Virus record (IMG/VR): IMGVR_UViG_3300011013_000052
Coordinates: 1 to 30,665 of that record
Origin: a virus
DNA: 30,665 nucleotides
Reading direction: 5' to 3' (one strand)
Both the position numbers and the translations under genes were made by a program. Positions 13,379-21,396 of the stretch are shown piece after piece. Under the pieces are notes generated by a model that was given only the letters and a program-made list of their open reading frames with translations, did no database searches and was not told the origin of the DNA. The stretch's first letter is position 1. Each line of letters starts with the position of its first letter.

Positions 13379-15322
13379 CTATGAAATTACACAGGCACTC
13401 CATCCACAAGACTTACAAGTCTCACACCCGTCAGCAAAAACCACATTTGGGATTTCACAACATGTATGTTCAGGTGTGTTTGAACTATCCTTTATTGCAG
13501 CTTCTTCTAATTCAAAGCCATCTAATGCGGGTTGTTCAGCTTTCTCTTTATTTCCCTTGACCAAGACTTCTTTGAATCGACTACCAGCTCTATATACTGT
13601 GATACCTTTACAACCTTCTTTCCATGCAAGTAGGTAAGCATCCTCTACGTCTTGCTTAGTAGCACTGTTTGCAAAATTAATTGTTTTGGATATACCCGAA
13701 TCACATGATTTTTGAAAGGCAGATTGCATTAGTACGTGATCTTCTGGTGATATGTCTGGAGCTGTAGTATACACAGCTTTGATCCAATCTGGAACGTCTG
13801 GCACAGTTTCAAGTGAACCCCCTTCTGCCAAATAATCCATTAAATCTTCAGAGTAGTACCCATACTTTACGGCATCTGCTTCAAAATATTTGTTCACATA
13901 ATTCAAAGTTTTTCCATCTAAAATGTTTTGTTTCTTCCAAGCCAATGCAAAAGTCGGTTCTATTCCGCTAGATGTATCAGCTATCATTGATATTGTACCT
14001 GTTGGAGCAACTGTTAGTCTACAGTGGTTCCTAAAGGCTTCCGTGTCTTTATTGTAGTTACTATTGTCCCATGCTGGGAAAGTTCCTCTAACCTTAGCCA
14101 ATTCCTTAGATTCATCATCTGCCCACTCTCGAACCTTAGACATTATCTCTGCTCCTAGTTCTCTAGCAGTTTCTGAGTTATAAGGGATATGCATCTGTAT
14201 TAATAGATCAGCAAAACCCATAATACCTAACCCAATTTTTCTAGTTGATTTTGTCATTTCTTCAATTTCAGGCGTAGCATAGTGATTTGCGTCAATCACA
14301 TTATCTAAAAAGTGAACGGAAGTTCTTGTCACCTTTTCTAAGTGTGCCCAATCAACCTTATCATTCCAACCAAAAGCACTGGCTTTATCAGCTTTTATGT
14401 AAAAGCGTGCCAGATTTATAGAGCCTAAATTACAACTTTCATTACCTAGAAGAGGTTGTTCTCCACAAGGGTTAGTTGCAACCATTTCTCCGTATTCTTC
14501 TGAAACATGATTGTCTTTATTTACTTGATCTAGAAAAATCATTCCGGGCTCCCCATTATTCCAAGCCCCATCAACTATCTTAGAAAATACTTCTCTAGCA
14601 TTTAATGATCCTTCTACTTGATTATTTTTTGGATTGATTAAATTATAATCCATGTTACCTTCTACGGCTTTCATGAAATTAGAATCAACCCCAACTGAAA
14701 TATTAAAGTTGTGAATCTCTCCCTCAACTTTTTTACATTCGATAAATTCCAATATATCTGGATGATAAATAGACATAACTGCCATATTAGCCCCGTCTCT
14801 TTTACCGCCTTGGGTAATCATAGAAGAGACTCTAGAAAGAGTTTTAAGGACCTCTATAGGTCCACAAGCGATACCATGTGTAGATCTGATAGAATCACCT
14901 CTAGGTCTTAAAGATGATAAAGCAAATCCTGTACCACCCCCAAACTTCTGAACCATAGCTGTGTCATGAGCGGCTTTCATAATACCTTCCATAGAATCCT
15001 CAAGAGGTAAAACAAAACAAGCAGATAAAGTACCCTGCTCAGTACCAGCATTCATAAGTGTTGGTGAGTTTGGAACAAACTCTAAACTTGACATAATGTC
15101 ATAAAAAGATTGTGCAGTAAGATCTACCTCTACAGGTAGTTTCATATAGTCGGAGTCAACAGCTGCAACTGCATCAGCAACTCTTCGGAACATTTCTTCA
15201 GGAGCTTCAATTACTTGATTATCATCATCCTTTAATAAATACCTATGTTCTAAAATAACTTTAGCTTGTTCAGTAATTGATGAGTTGTTTAAATTTAAAA
15301 GTTTTTGTTCCACTGTTGTCAT
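13379..15322 (-). CDS. nrdJ: Class II (adenosylcobalamin-dependent) ribonucleotide reductase, 647 aa
   Basis: The protein reduces ribonucleotides to deoxyribonucleotides for phage DNA synthesis. Landmarks counted from ATG 15322 are: SPTLMNAG, SACFVLPL with redox Cys 102, KFGGGTGFALSSLRPRGD, QGGKRDGANM, NPCGEQPL with radical Cys 286 flanked by N284 and E288, second redox Cys 297 (NESCNLGS), PTGTISMIADTSSGIEP, and a C-terminal tail with C633, C636, C639 and C644. There is no ATP cone and no radical-subunit gene nearby, which fits class II (NrdJ). The start is set at 15322 by GAGGAGAACATT upstream; a longer frame back to 15415 overlaps the terminase and has no such support. Unusually, the gene lies between the large terminase and portal genes rather than among replication genes. 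Confidence 0.92.
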   Translation of the reverse strand: MTTVEQKLLNLNNSSITEQAKVILEHRYLLKDDDNQVIEAPEEMFRRVADAVAAVDSDYMKLPVEVDLTAQSFYDIMSSLEFVPNSPTLMNAGTEQGTLSACFVLPLEDSMEGIMKAAHDTAMVQKFGGGTGFALSSLRPRGDSIRSTHGIACGPIEVLKTLSRVSSMITQGGKRDGANMAVMSIYHPDILEFIECKKVEGEIHNFNISVGVDSNFMKAVEGNMDYNLINPKNNQVEGSLNAREVFSKIVDGAWNNGEPGMIFLDQVNKDNHVSEEYGEMVATNPCGEQPLLGNESCNLGSINLARFYIKADKASAFGWNDKVDWAHLEKVTRTSVHFLDNVIDANHYATPEIEEMTKSTRKIGLGIMGFADLLIQMHIPYNSETARELGAEIMSKVREWADDESKELAKVRGTFPAWDNSNYNKDTEAFRNHCRLTVAPTGTISMIADTSSGIEPTFALAWKKQNILDGKTLNYVNKYFEADAVKYGYYSEDLMDYLAEGGSLETVPDVPDWIKAVYTTAPDISPEDHVLMQSAFQKSCDSGISKTINFANSATKQDVEDAYLLAWKEGCKGITVYRAGSRFKEVLVKGNKEKAEQPALDGFELEEAAIKDSSNTPEHTCCEIPNVVFADGCETCKSCGWSACVIS

Positions 15323-15336
15323 AATGTTCTCCTCTA

Positions 15337-17010
15337 TTATTTTCGATATCCACAATAAATACATAAACCTCTCTCTGGAACCCAGAAAGAGGGTGTGCAA
15401 ACTGCCTCTTTGCACTGAGGATTAGGAGCAGATTCGGCTCTCTGAAGTTCATTAACAGGTTCCATTTGTAGAGGATTCGATGCTTTTTTGTCGTCGCCTT
15501 CTTTTATCAAGCCACTTAGCTCGTCCTGTTGTTGTCGCCTACTCTCTGGAGTCTCCCCCGGATTTATTGCGTTCAACCAGTCCGTAGCACTTCCTAAATC
15601 TACAAATTTATATGCTGTATCATGAACCGCTTGTAAAGCCATAGCAATAGAGAAAAAGGCATCCCCATGACCCATTGGGGTATCAGGTGCTTTTAAGTCG
15701 TTGCTTACAGACAAGATCTGATGTGTCTGCCGTTCATCCTTTATTAGTTTTAATATACCCGAATGAACAAATTTTTCAAAGACTTGTGCCATAGTATTTT
15801 TACTTTTTCTTGTGAAATTCATAGCTCTCCATCTAGCGTCTAACCCACGGTCTTCTAGTTCCCCCCTTGTGTTATCTATATACCCAGAAGTCATATCAAA
15901 ATTGTCTGCCACTTCATTCAAATATTCTATTTGATCAGAGTAACTCCAACCATCTAAAAAGGAATGATGGACTTGTTCAATATGTTCTCCCCTCTTTCTA
16001 AATAATACTAAGTGAGATGGGTGTCTTTTTTTCCCTACATCAAAGCCACCAAAAATTTGATCTCCTGTTTCCCAGTCAGTAAACTTTTTTGTTGCTGGGG
16101 AAGACCTTAAAGTTTCGTCTTGACATTTTTCAATGTCTTCGCCTTCAAAATAAGATTCCGTAGCAAAATGAGGAATCAACATAAACTCTGAAGCAAAAGA
16201 TTTAGGTCTAGCTTTTTGTTGTGCTAGCAAATACTTCTCACTCATTATTTCTGGAGCCAACACTCTTCTTCCCGGCACTGGGTCTAGTGCAGGTAATACT
16301 CTAGCTTTGAATCGTTCATCACTTTGTAACTTAGCCAGTATATCATTTGGCATCATAGGAGTACCTACCACAATAACAGGGGCTTCTTTCAATGGTATGA
16401 ACATTGATTCTGTCATAAAGTGGTCTTCTACTTTAGTTATTTGTCCCATGTTCAAAGGGTTTTCTGGGTCTCTCAAAACGTCATCAGCTATCAAAGCACC
16501 ATTTACGTGCATGCCTCGTTTGAAAGAAAACAAACCACCATGCATTATTTCCATAGGTTGATTGTTCTTATAAAATCTAGCCGAGTAATCAGCTTTAGGG
16601 TTTCTGTTGAGAAGGAGTTCTGGAATAATAGGATTCCTTGTAATGATTTTGTTTATCTCTGCAATGTGATATTTAGCCATACCATCACTATAAGATAAAT
16701 AAAGTATAGCCATATCTCTAGGTGCTTTTAATAATCTCCACACACTAAAGGCATGTCCTAAAATAGTTGACTTAAAATGTCCTCTGGGAAGAACTCCTAC
16801 ATAATTCAGTCCTGTTTCTAAACATTCTTCAATATCTTCTGCAAGTAAACTTACATGCCAAGCTTTAAAATACTCTGGGTTATCATATGAAAGAGCCCAT
16901 ATATTTTCAATAAACTCTCTAAAGCTTCCTACTTCATACCGTTTCTGTTCTGAAAGTTGGTCTGAAAGCATATTAAAAGCATTATTAACACTAATAATAT
17001 CTTTAGCCAT
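15337..17010 (-). CDS. terL: Terminase large subunit with C-terminal zinc-knuckle-like tail, 557 aa
   Basis: This is the packaging motor ATPase and headful/end nuclease. The ATPase domain has a Walker A-like PRGHFKST (75-82) and Walker B LIADD (173-177); GTPMMPND may be the coupling motif. The RNase H-like nuclease has D324 (FGGFDVGKKR), D379 (GYIDNTRG) and D450 (MGHGDAFFS). After residue 530 a short tail holds C533, C538, C550 and C553 (CKEAVC, then CIYC), a possible zinc-binding knuckle that most large terminases lack. The gene begins two bases after the small-subunit stop and ends 14 bases before the reductase start. The four-Cys tail may bind portal, small terminase or DNA. Confidence 0.92.
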   Translation of the reverse strand: MAKDIISVNNAFNMLSDQLSEQKRYEVGSFREFIENIWALSYDNPEYFKAWHVSLLAEDIEECLETGLNYVGVLPRGHFKSTILGHAFSVWRLLKAPRDMAILYLSYSDGMAKYHIAEINKIITRNPIIPELLLNRNPKADYSARFYKNNQPMEIMHGGLFSFKRGMHVNGALIADDVLRDPENPLNMGQITKVEDHFMTESMFIPLKEAPVIVVGTPMMPNDILAKLQSDERFKARVLPALDPVPGRRVLAPEIMSEKYLLAQQKARPKSFASEFMLIPHFATESYFEGEDIEKCQDETLRSSPATKKFTDWETGDQIFGGFDVGKKRHPSHLVLFRKRGEHIEQVHHSFLDGWSYSDQIEYLNEVADNFDMTSGYIDNTRGELEDRGLDARWRAMNFTRKSKNTMAQVFEKFVHSGILKLIKDERQTHQILSVSNDLKAPDTPMGHGDAFFSIAMALQAVHDTAYKFVDLGSATDWLNAINPGETPESRRQQQDELSGLIKEGDDKKASNPLQMEPVNELQRAESAPNPQCKEAVCTPSFWVPERGLCIYCGYRK

Positions 17011-17011
17011 A

Positions 17012-17512
17012 TTATATGTCCTCTTGTTGTTGTACTAGTGTTTTAAGTTTCACTGCTATTTTCTGCAGCTGATCTGTATCACTAACCTCTTCAACAAGAA
17101 CGCTCATAATGTCTTGAACAAATTGAAGGTTAATCATACCCTGCAACACTTCTCTCTGCCCTTTAATACCAATATCAGCTGCTCTAGTAGCATCTAAGGC
17201 TCTATCAAAATGAAGAGCATTCAACTCATTCATTGCTTTATTTGCCATAACGGTATAACCATCTAACTGTTCTGATTGCAACCTAGCAAATCTTTGCCCT
17301 TCTGTTTCGGCAAGCTCTTGTTGCTTATCCGCTACAGCTACGGCTTTCTGATCCCCCCAGCCATCTTTCTTTGCCCACGCATATATAGTAGGAGGGCTAA
17401 CTGGGTGCTCTGGAGTAGAAATTTCTTCAGCTATCTGTTTGGCTGTTTTATCGCCCCGTAAAAAAAGCTCCATTGCTTTTAATTTTATTTCTTGTGGTAT
17501 GTATTTAGGCAT
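17012..17512 (-). CDS. terS: Terminase small subunit, 166 aa
   Basis: Residues 1-52 form a helix-turn-helix DNA-binding domain (YIPQEIKLKAMELFLRGDKT, AKQIAEEI, SPPTIYAWAKKDGW) of the kind that recognises phage packaging sites. The remainder is helical (FARLQSEQLDGYTVMANKAM, IGIKGQREVLQGMINLQFVQ), suited to ring oligomerisation. It lies immediately upstream of the large subunit gene, as usual for terminase pairs. The HTH resembles that at the start of the phosphoesterase encoded at 7185-8516. ATG 17512 begins two bases after the previous stop. Confidence 0.8.
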   Translation of the reverse strand: MPKYIPQEIKLKAMELFLRGDKTAKQIAEEISTPEHPVSPPTIYAWAKKDGWGDQKAVAVADKQQELAETEGQRFARLQSEQLDGYTVMANKAMNELNALHFDRALDATRAADIGIKGQREVLQGMINLQFVQDIMSVLVEEVSDTDQLQKIAVKLKTLVQQQEDI

Positions 17513-17514
17513 AA

Positions 17515-18018
17515 TTAATCATATATACTGTTGCTATCTAGTGCTCCGTATCCGTCATCAGAAACATGTTGTGAGTCAATGTTACCACCTAGAGGACTTC
17601 CATCTGAGTTTAGGAATTGAGAAAAGTCCCAATATCCAGTCTTGTCTGTATGTGCTGTATAACAGCTAGGAATTTTTACCTTAGCTCCATGAGGCAACTT
17701 AACTTCATTATATTGCATTCCTATCTCACCTCTGGTGCATATTCCAGCCCAAATGTGATCTTGTTCGACAATTGGAGTATACCCTACTCTTTTTAGTAGG
17801 CTTCCTGTAGTTGTTTGTAAGTTTTTTACTTCTTGGTTACTTCCACATTTAGCAAACTTACACCACACAACTGTGCCATATTTCTTTTTTACATCTTCAA
17901 GTGTAGGTAAATCTTTAGGAAACTTATCCTTATACTCTCTTTTAGGTCCTTCCGTTTTACCCGGAAAGAACATTTGAAACCCTCTAACTACCTTGGTTAA
18001 TCCACCTGCTAAACTCAT
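17515..18018 (-). CDS. Hypothetical protein, 167 aa
   Basis: ATG 18018 is chosen because AGGAG lies eight bases upstream, inside the end of the RuvC gene; a longer frame to 18090 has no ribosome binding site. The protein begins MSLAGGLTKVVRGFQMFFPG and contains a Lys/Pro-rich stretch, VVWCKFAKCGS (two Cys), a central part with EQDHIWAGICTRGEIG and KIPSCYTAH, and an acidic Ser/Asp-rich end. No membrane segment or known catalytic motif is evident. It separates the recombination genes from the terminase genes and overlaps neither. I do not recognise a family. Confidence 0.65.
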   Translation of the reverse strand: MSLAGGLTKVVRGFQMFFPGKTEGPKREYKDKFPKDLPTLEDVKKKYGTVVWCKFAKCGSNQEVKNLQTTTGSLLKRVGYTPIVEQDHIWAGICTRGEIGMQYNEVKLPHGAKVKIPSCYTAHTDKTGYWDFSQFLNSDGSPLGGNIDSQHVSDDGYGALDSNSIYD

Positions 18019-18019
18019 A

Positions 18020-18475
18020 CTAGCTTCTCCTTTTATTCCATAATGCGATACATACTGCATCAGCATAGTCTTGTTCGGGGAATTTGTCACCCCACTTTTC
18101 TATAGCAAACGCCATAATATCTTCTTTCTTTGCTTGACCATTACCTAAACAGATCTTCTTCCAAGTTGCTTGATGCACAAATTCAGTTTGCATATCAACC
18201 GTTGCCAACAATGCCCATACAGCTCCCACAACTCTTGCAGTTATAGTGTATGCTCTACTGTTTCTAACTGGTATAGCATTCTCTAAAGAAGCTTCATACT
18301 CTTTTAGAGTGTCCACATCTTTATAGAAATTATTAATTAGTTCGGGAAATCTTTCCTCAAACGATACTTTTCTATTACAGTCCCACTTATGGAGTGCTAC
18401 TAATCTTTCCTTTTCATCAATAACAGCTGCATGTATAGCAAAACTTGATGTGTCAAACCCTATGTAATGCGTCAT
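18020..18475 (-). CDS. RuvC-like Holliday junction resolvase, 151 aa
   Basis: The protein has the RNase H-like resolvase layout: the first strand with D8 (YIGFDTSSFAIHAAVID), a Glu at about 66 (LENAIPVRNSRAY), the Thr/Gly-rich helix ITARVVGAVWALLA, then TWKKICLGNGQAKKEDIM and the terminal acidic pair D136 and D139 in QDYADAVCIALW. All four catalytic acids expected of RuvC are present. It would cut branched DNA before packaging, fitting its place between recombination genes and terminase. There is no good ribosome binding site before ATG 18475; a GTATAAT box lies only six bases upstream, so a leaderless or coupled start is possible. Confidence 0.85.
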   Translation of the reverse strand: MTHYIGFDTSSFAIHAAVIDEKERLVALHKWDCNRKVSFEERFPELINNFYKDVDTLKEYEASLENAIPVRNSRAYTITARVVGAVWALLATVDMQTEFVHQATWKKICLGNGQAKKEDIMAFAIEKWGDKFPEQDYADAVCIALWNKRRS

Positions 18476-18480
18476 AATTC

Positions 18481-18487
18481 ATTATAC
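18481..18487 (-). promoter_or_regulatory. GTATAAT box before the RuvC-like gene
   Basis: The junction motif lies six bases before ATG 18475 in an AT-rich gap (18476-18503). If it is a promoter, the RuvC message would be leaderless. The AT-richness raises the chance of a random match. Confidence 0.25.
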
Positions 18488-18503
18488 TCAAAAATTAATT
18501 ATA

Positions 18504-19013
18504 TTATAATTTATCTGCCCCCTTTGTTCGTAAAGTTACAACTCTACTTACAGCGTTATAAGCTGACGTATAGGTATTTAGTAATCCCTGTAATCTTTTT
18601 AATTCAATTTCTTGTTCGATAATTTCTCTTTTAAGATCTCGTAGAGCATCGTACTTAGACATAATTTCACCCCTAAGCTCATCTCTAGTAGGTTTTTTCT
18701 TTTCAGCCTCTTCATATTCTTTAGTTGTTCTAAACAGTGCTGTACTATATCCTTCATTGAAAGCAGCATCTAGAGCACCATACGATGCTTCAACATCAGC
18801 TACTTTAGTTTCTAATGAAGCTTTATACCCACCATATATAACCAAGAGACTGGTTATTTGTTCATCATTATATGTAGCTAAGTCTCCAAAATTTAGGTTT
18901 TCGTTTTGTAGTAGTTTAGGATCAAATATAGGAATCCCTAAAGACTCAACTTTTTTATTAGCCGATCCCAATGCTTTCATTGGAGTCCATTTAGTTTCTC
19001 TTTGTTGCATCAT
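18504..19013 (-). CDS. Coiled-coil protein, possible UvsY-like recombination mediator, 169 aa
   Basis: The N-terminal 50 residues are extended (WTPMKALGSANKKVESLGIP). The rest is long helix with heptads (ITSLLVIYGGYKASLETKVA, then KYDALRDLKREIIEQEIELK and RLQGLLNTYTSAYNAVSRV). The gene overlaps the Cas4-like nuclease gene by four bases (ATGA) and belongs to the RecA/nuclease/RuvC cluster. Size, helicity and a Tyr-rich centre recall UvsY-type loaders that help UvsX displace SSB, but no diagnostic motif is visible, so this is inference from context. A structural coiled-coil protein is the alternative. Confidence 0.6.
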   Translation of the reverse strand: MMQQRETKWTPMKALGSANKKVESLGIPIFDPKLLQNENLNFGDLATYNDEQITSLLVIYGGYKASLETKVADVEASYGALDAAFNEGYSTALFRTTKEYEEAEKKKPTRDELRGEIMSKYDALRDLKREIIEQEIELKRLQGLLNTYTSAYNAVSRVVTLRTKGADKL

Positions 19014-19693
19014 ACCCCCTTACATTTACACCATATATTACCTGTACACTTCTCAGGCATTGCTAACATATCTTGAATAGCAAACATTCGTTTGAGCAGT
19101 TTGTCCCAAAGTACTTCGTCTCGATCTAATAGAAAGGTTTTTATAGTTTGGTCGTCTTTACACTCATACAAAACTGTTCCCTTGTCATAACCCCCCATAT
19201 TTAAATACATCTGTAATTGCACCGTATGTTCTGGTTTTGGTTTACGTAATGCTTGAAATCCTTTTTTATTGATCGATTTTAATTCTACGGGAAGTGCTCC
19301 GTATTTATAATGCTTAATTAAAAAGTCCATTCTTCCTGAGATAGGAGGAATAAGTTGCTTTAGTGAAATCTCTCTATCAATTAAAATGTTTAGTTCGGTA
19401 AACCATTTATCTACTCGTTCCTCTAAAAAGTTACCATTTTGAAATATTCTGATAACCCTAGCTTCTAAAAATTCTTCGGGTAATCTCCCGTTATAATAAA
19501 GCCAGAGATATCTGTCGCAAGTGTTACCCAACGCTGAAGGATGAAAAACACCCCCGTCTTTAGGGGGTACAAGCTCTTCTAAGTGTTCGTCTATTATGCT
19601 GCTCAACCAAGCGTCTTCTAACGCCATAGGTTCAGTATTTTTCTTGCGTGCCTTTCTCTTTTTTACGGGCTTAATTTGATTAATTCCTGCCAT
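19010..19693 (-). CDS. Cas4/RecB-like PD-(D/E)XK exonuclease with probable Fe-S cluster, 227 aa
   Basis: The nuclease core has FHPSALGNTCDRYLWLYY (H51, C59), the catalytic D123 in SGRMDFLI, E137 and K139 in LPVELKS, and the Gln motif HTVQLQMYLNMGG, followed by the strand GTVLYECKD. The C terminus has C216, C222 and C224; together with C59 these make the one-plus-three cysteine pattern that holds a 4Fe-4S cluster in Cas4 and AddB nucleases. It would resect DNA ends for RecA-type recombination. A Lys/Arg-rich N-terminal tail (about 8-19) precedes the domain. The gene overlaps the upstream nuclease gene by 31 bases. No CRISPR array or cas1 is present, so a CRISPR role is not suggested. Confidence 0.85.
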   Translation of the reverse strand: MAGINQIKPVKKRKARKKNTEPMALEDAWLSSIIDEHLEELVPPKDGGVFHPSALGNTCDRYLWLYYNGRLPEEFLEARVIRIFQNGNFLEERVDKWFTELNILIDREISLKQLIPPISGRMDFLIKHYKYGALPVELKSINKKGFQALRKPKPEHTVQLQMYLNMGGYDKGTVLYECKDDQTIKTFLLDRDEVLWDKLLKRMFAIQDMLAMPEKCTGNIWCKCKGV

Positions 19694-19968
19694 AGTGTCT
19701 CCCTTATGTTCTCCAAAGTAGTTCCTTTTATATGGACTACATGTTCTATTTCATCTAATTCTAGCAGATCAGAGTCTCTTTTTCTATCTCTCTTACCTAA
19801 ATGCCCGTATACCCCATCTGCTTCAACAATCATTTGTATTTCTTCTATATAGAAGTCTGCGATATATGGATGAAAATAAGCTTGTTGTTCATACCTCAGC
19901 CCAAACTCATCTAGACAACGAGCAATTATAAGTTCTTGCTCGGTAAAATCTCTAGGTGGTAAGTTCAT
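19663..19968 (-). CDS. Vsr/DUF559-like small endonuclease, 101 aa
   Basis: The protein has the PD-(D/E)XK layout of very-short-patch-repair and DUF559 nucleases. A helix (FTEQELIIARCLDEFGLRYE) is followed by FHPYIADFYIEEIQMIVEADG with acidic residues at the DF and EADG strands, then GHLGKRDRKRDSDLLELDE and a final strand and helix. It may nick branched or mismatched DNA. The start is taken as ATG 19968; a TTG at 19983 would lengthen it by five residues, and neither has a strong ribosome binding site. It overlaps the recombinase gene upstream and the Cas4-like gene downstream, consistent with one transcript. Confidence 0.75.
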   Translation of the reverse strand: MNLPPRDFTEQELIIARCLDEFGLRYEQQAYFHPYIADFYIEEIQMIVEADGVYGHLGKRDRKRDSDLLELDEIEHVVHIKGTTLENIRETLWQELIKLSP

Positions 19969-20893
19969 TTTGAAGTTTATCAAACAGTTTACTATCTTCT
20001 ACAAACTTTTCTTTGATACCATTTAGTCCCATGGCTTTAATGTCACCATAAGTGTACCACGCTCCTGCCTTAGATATTAGTCCTTGATCTATACCATCTC
20101 TAATATAACTCTCTAACACATCTATCCCACCCTCAACTCTAAAAGGTACAACAGCAGAATCCCAATTTTCTCCACCTGTCTTGGTCTTTCGTAATCTAAT
20201 ATTCATATCAAACCCTACCTTTTGGTCTCCTTCTGTTATCCAACCTTTACGCTGTACTTGCATAATAGAGTGAGCAAAGAACACTTGTCCCTGCCCTGCC
20301 GGCATATTGTCTAATGCTACGGGTCCCATGCTAGCACGTACTTGATTGATTGCTACAAAGGCTGATCCGTTTTGTAGGTGTGGGAAAAGTTTTGGGAAAG
20401 AACTGTTAACAAATCTTGCTTGCCACGCCATAGGACTGAATCCAAAGTCTTCTGCAGACACATTTGCTGGTACTAAACCTGCAATACTATCTAACACAAT
20501 AACTTTCACTCCTTCAATCATGGCTTCTCTAACATGCTCCATGGCTTCTTCACCTGTAGTTGGTTGTGAAATTAAAATCTTTTTAGGATCTACTCCACAG
20601 GTAGCCATCCAATCCTTATCATAAGATAATTCAGTGTCTATCCAAATAGCCGATCCACCCATTTGTTGAGCATTTACTACTATTTGAGATGCTAAATAAG
20701 ACTTTCCTACGTTAGTAGGACCATATATAAGTGTCATTTTCTTTAACGGAATACCCCCACCAGTCAATTTGTCCAGTGCTGGAATATTAAAAGGGATCCT
20801 GTTTGTTACAAAATCGTCACTATCCCCTAATTGAAAATTTAAATTCTTTTTCTTCAGTAGTTTTTGTATAGCTTCTTCTGCTGTGTTATCCAT
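19952..20893 (-). CDS. RecA/UvsX-family strand-exchange recombinase, 313 aa
   Basis: The ATPase has Walker A GPTNVGKS (58-65), a catalytic Glu at 88 (IWIDTELSYD), Walker B VIVLDSIAGLVP (131-142) and a loop-1 region with AINQVRASMGP (181-191). The later RLRKTKTGG and FRVEGGIDV match the end of RecA cores. RecA's long C-terminal domain is reduced, as in phage UvsX-like proteins. It would drive recombination-dependent replication and repair. ATG 20893 follows AGAGGAGA. It overlaps the MazG-like gene by eight bases and is followed by two nucleases and a RuvC resolvase, a coherent recombination cluster. Distinguishing UvsX from RecA proper would need a tree. Confidence 0.88.
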   Translation of the reverse strand: MDNTAEEAIQKLLKKKNLNFQLGDSDDFVTNRIPFNIPALDKLTGGGIPLKKMTLIYGPTNVGKSYLASQIVVNAQQMGGSAIWIDTELSYDKDWMATCGVDPKKILISQPTTGEEAMEHVREAMIEGVKVIVLDSIAGLVPANVSAEDFGFSPMAWQARFVNSSFPKLFPHLQNGSAFVAINQVRASMGPVALDNMPAGQGQVFFAHSIMQVQRKGWITEGDQKVGFDMNIRLRKTKTGGENWDSAVVPFRVEGGIDVLESYIRDGIDQGLISKAGAWYTYGDIKAMGLNGIKEKFVEDSKLFDKLQNELTT

Positions 20894-21140
20894 CGATTCT
20901 CCTCTTTACTGCTTCTGCCCACGCGAAGTAGGTAGCAGCTGTTTGAACTAGTTCTATAAATAATTTTGTATCATTTTGACCAAAGACTTCTTCTGCGATA
21001 TCTCCATTCTTCTCAGTGGTTAGAATATTCCACCAAGCATCATCATGATTTTGTTCCCCAAACAGTTTATCTTGTCGTTCTCGTTCTCCTAGAATCGATT
21101 CTAATACTACGGCTCTAGAAGATATTTTATTCTTCTTCAT
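20886..21140 (-). CDS. MazG-like nucleotide pyrophosphohydrolase-related protein, 84 aa
   Basis: The sequence fits the small all-helical MazG-like family seen in phages: ESILGERERQDKLFGEQNHD, then WWNILTTEKNGDIAEEVFGQ with the metal-binding acids, and FIELVQTAATYFAWAEAVKR as the last helix. Such proteins hydrolyse nucleotides or alarmone-type compounds; the substrate is not deducible here. The Glu pattern is weaker than in true MazG (EKNGD instead of EExGE), so activity is uncertain. It overlaps both neighbours by a few bases and is in the recombination operon. Confidence 0.65.
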   Translation of the reverse strand: MKKNKISSRAVVLESILGERERQDKLFGEQNHDDAWWNILTTEKNGDIAEEVFGQNDTKLFIELVQTAATYFAWAEAVKRRIDG

Positions 21141-21345
21141 TTAACATAGCCTCGATCTGTGTGTCTACCTTGCCTTTTATAAACGTCCAGATAATATCAG
21201 CTGCTTTTTCAGCATCTTCTAGCTGTGGTTCGGTAGGTAGTTCAGTATCTATTTGGTCAACTGTTAAGTCAACCCTTCCGTATTGATTTTGGTCTAATGG
21301 ACCTACTCTAAAAGTATATCCAATGTGGGCACTTACTTTTGCCAT
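21127..21345 (-). CDS. Small hypothetical protein, 72 aa
   Basis: This protein begins MAKVSAHIGYTFRVGPLDQN, has beta-type sequence to about residue 30 (GRVDLTVDQID), then an acidic linker and a helix (DAEKAADIIWTFIKGKVD). The start is well supported by AAGGAGAA ahead of ATG 21345. It is the first gene after a strong hairpin (21367-21396) and so opens the recombination transcript. The family is unknown to me. Its position and small size fit an early accessory protein. Confidence 0.6.
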   Translation of the reverse strand: MAKVSAHIGYTFRVGPLDQNQYGRVDLTVDQIDTELPTEPQLEDAEKAADIIWTFIKGKVDTQIEAMLNEEE

Positions 21346-21366
21346 TGTTGATTCTCCTTATAATAA

Positions 21367-21396
21367 ACCCCCCGTCTCAAGCGTGTAACGGGGGGT
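21367..21396 (-). terminator. GC-rich hairpin between the AIPR-like gene and the recombination operon
   Basis: A perfect 9-bp stem, ACCCCCCGT with ACGGGGGGT, encloses a 12-base loop. On the minus strand TTTATT follows, a weak T tract, so a terminator for the AIPR-like gene is likely. A second small dyad, GTACA/TGTAC at 21399-21414, lies just before it. The rest of the 121-base gap is AT-rich with no gene. Confidence 0.6.

Noticed and set aside
15323-15415. N-terminal extension of the ribonucleotide reductase to 15415
   Set aside because: It overlaps the end of terminase, has no ribosome binding site, and ATG 15322 has GAGGAGAACATT upstream.
15270-15452. A 60-codon minus-strand frame across the terminase/reductase junction
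   Set aside because: It lies in a different phase from both firmly identified genes, has no ribosome binding site and overlaps the real reductase start.
18019-18090. N-terminal extension of the 167-residue protein to 18090
   Set aside because: It overlaps the RuvC catalytic end in another frame, whereas ATG 18018 has an AGGAG site at ideal distance.
19010-19693. CRISPR-associated Cas4 as part of a CRISPR system
   Set aside because: No repeat-spacer array, cas1 or other cas gene is in the window; the recombination context explains the protein better.
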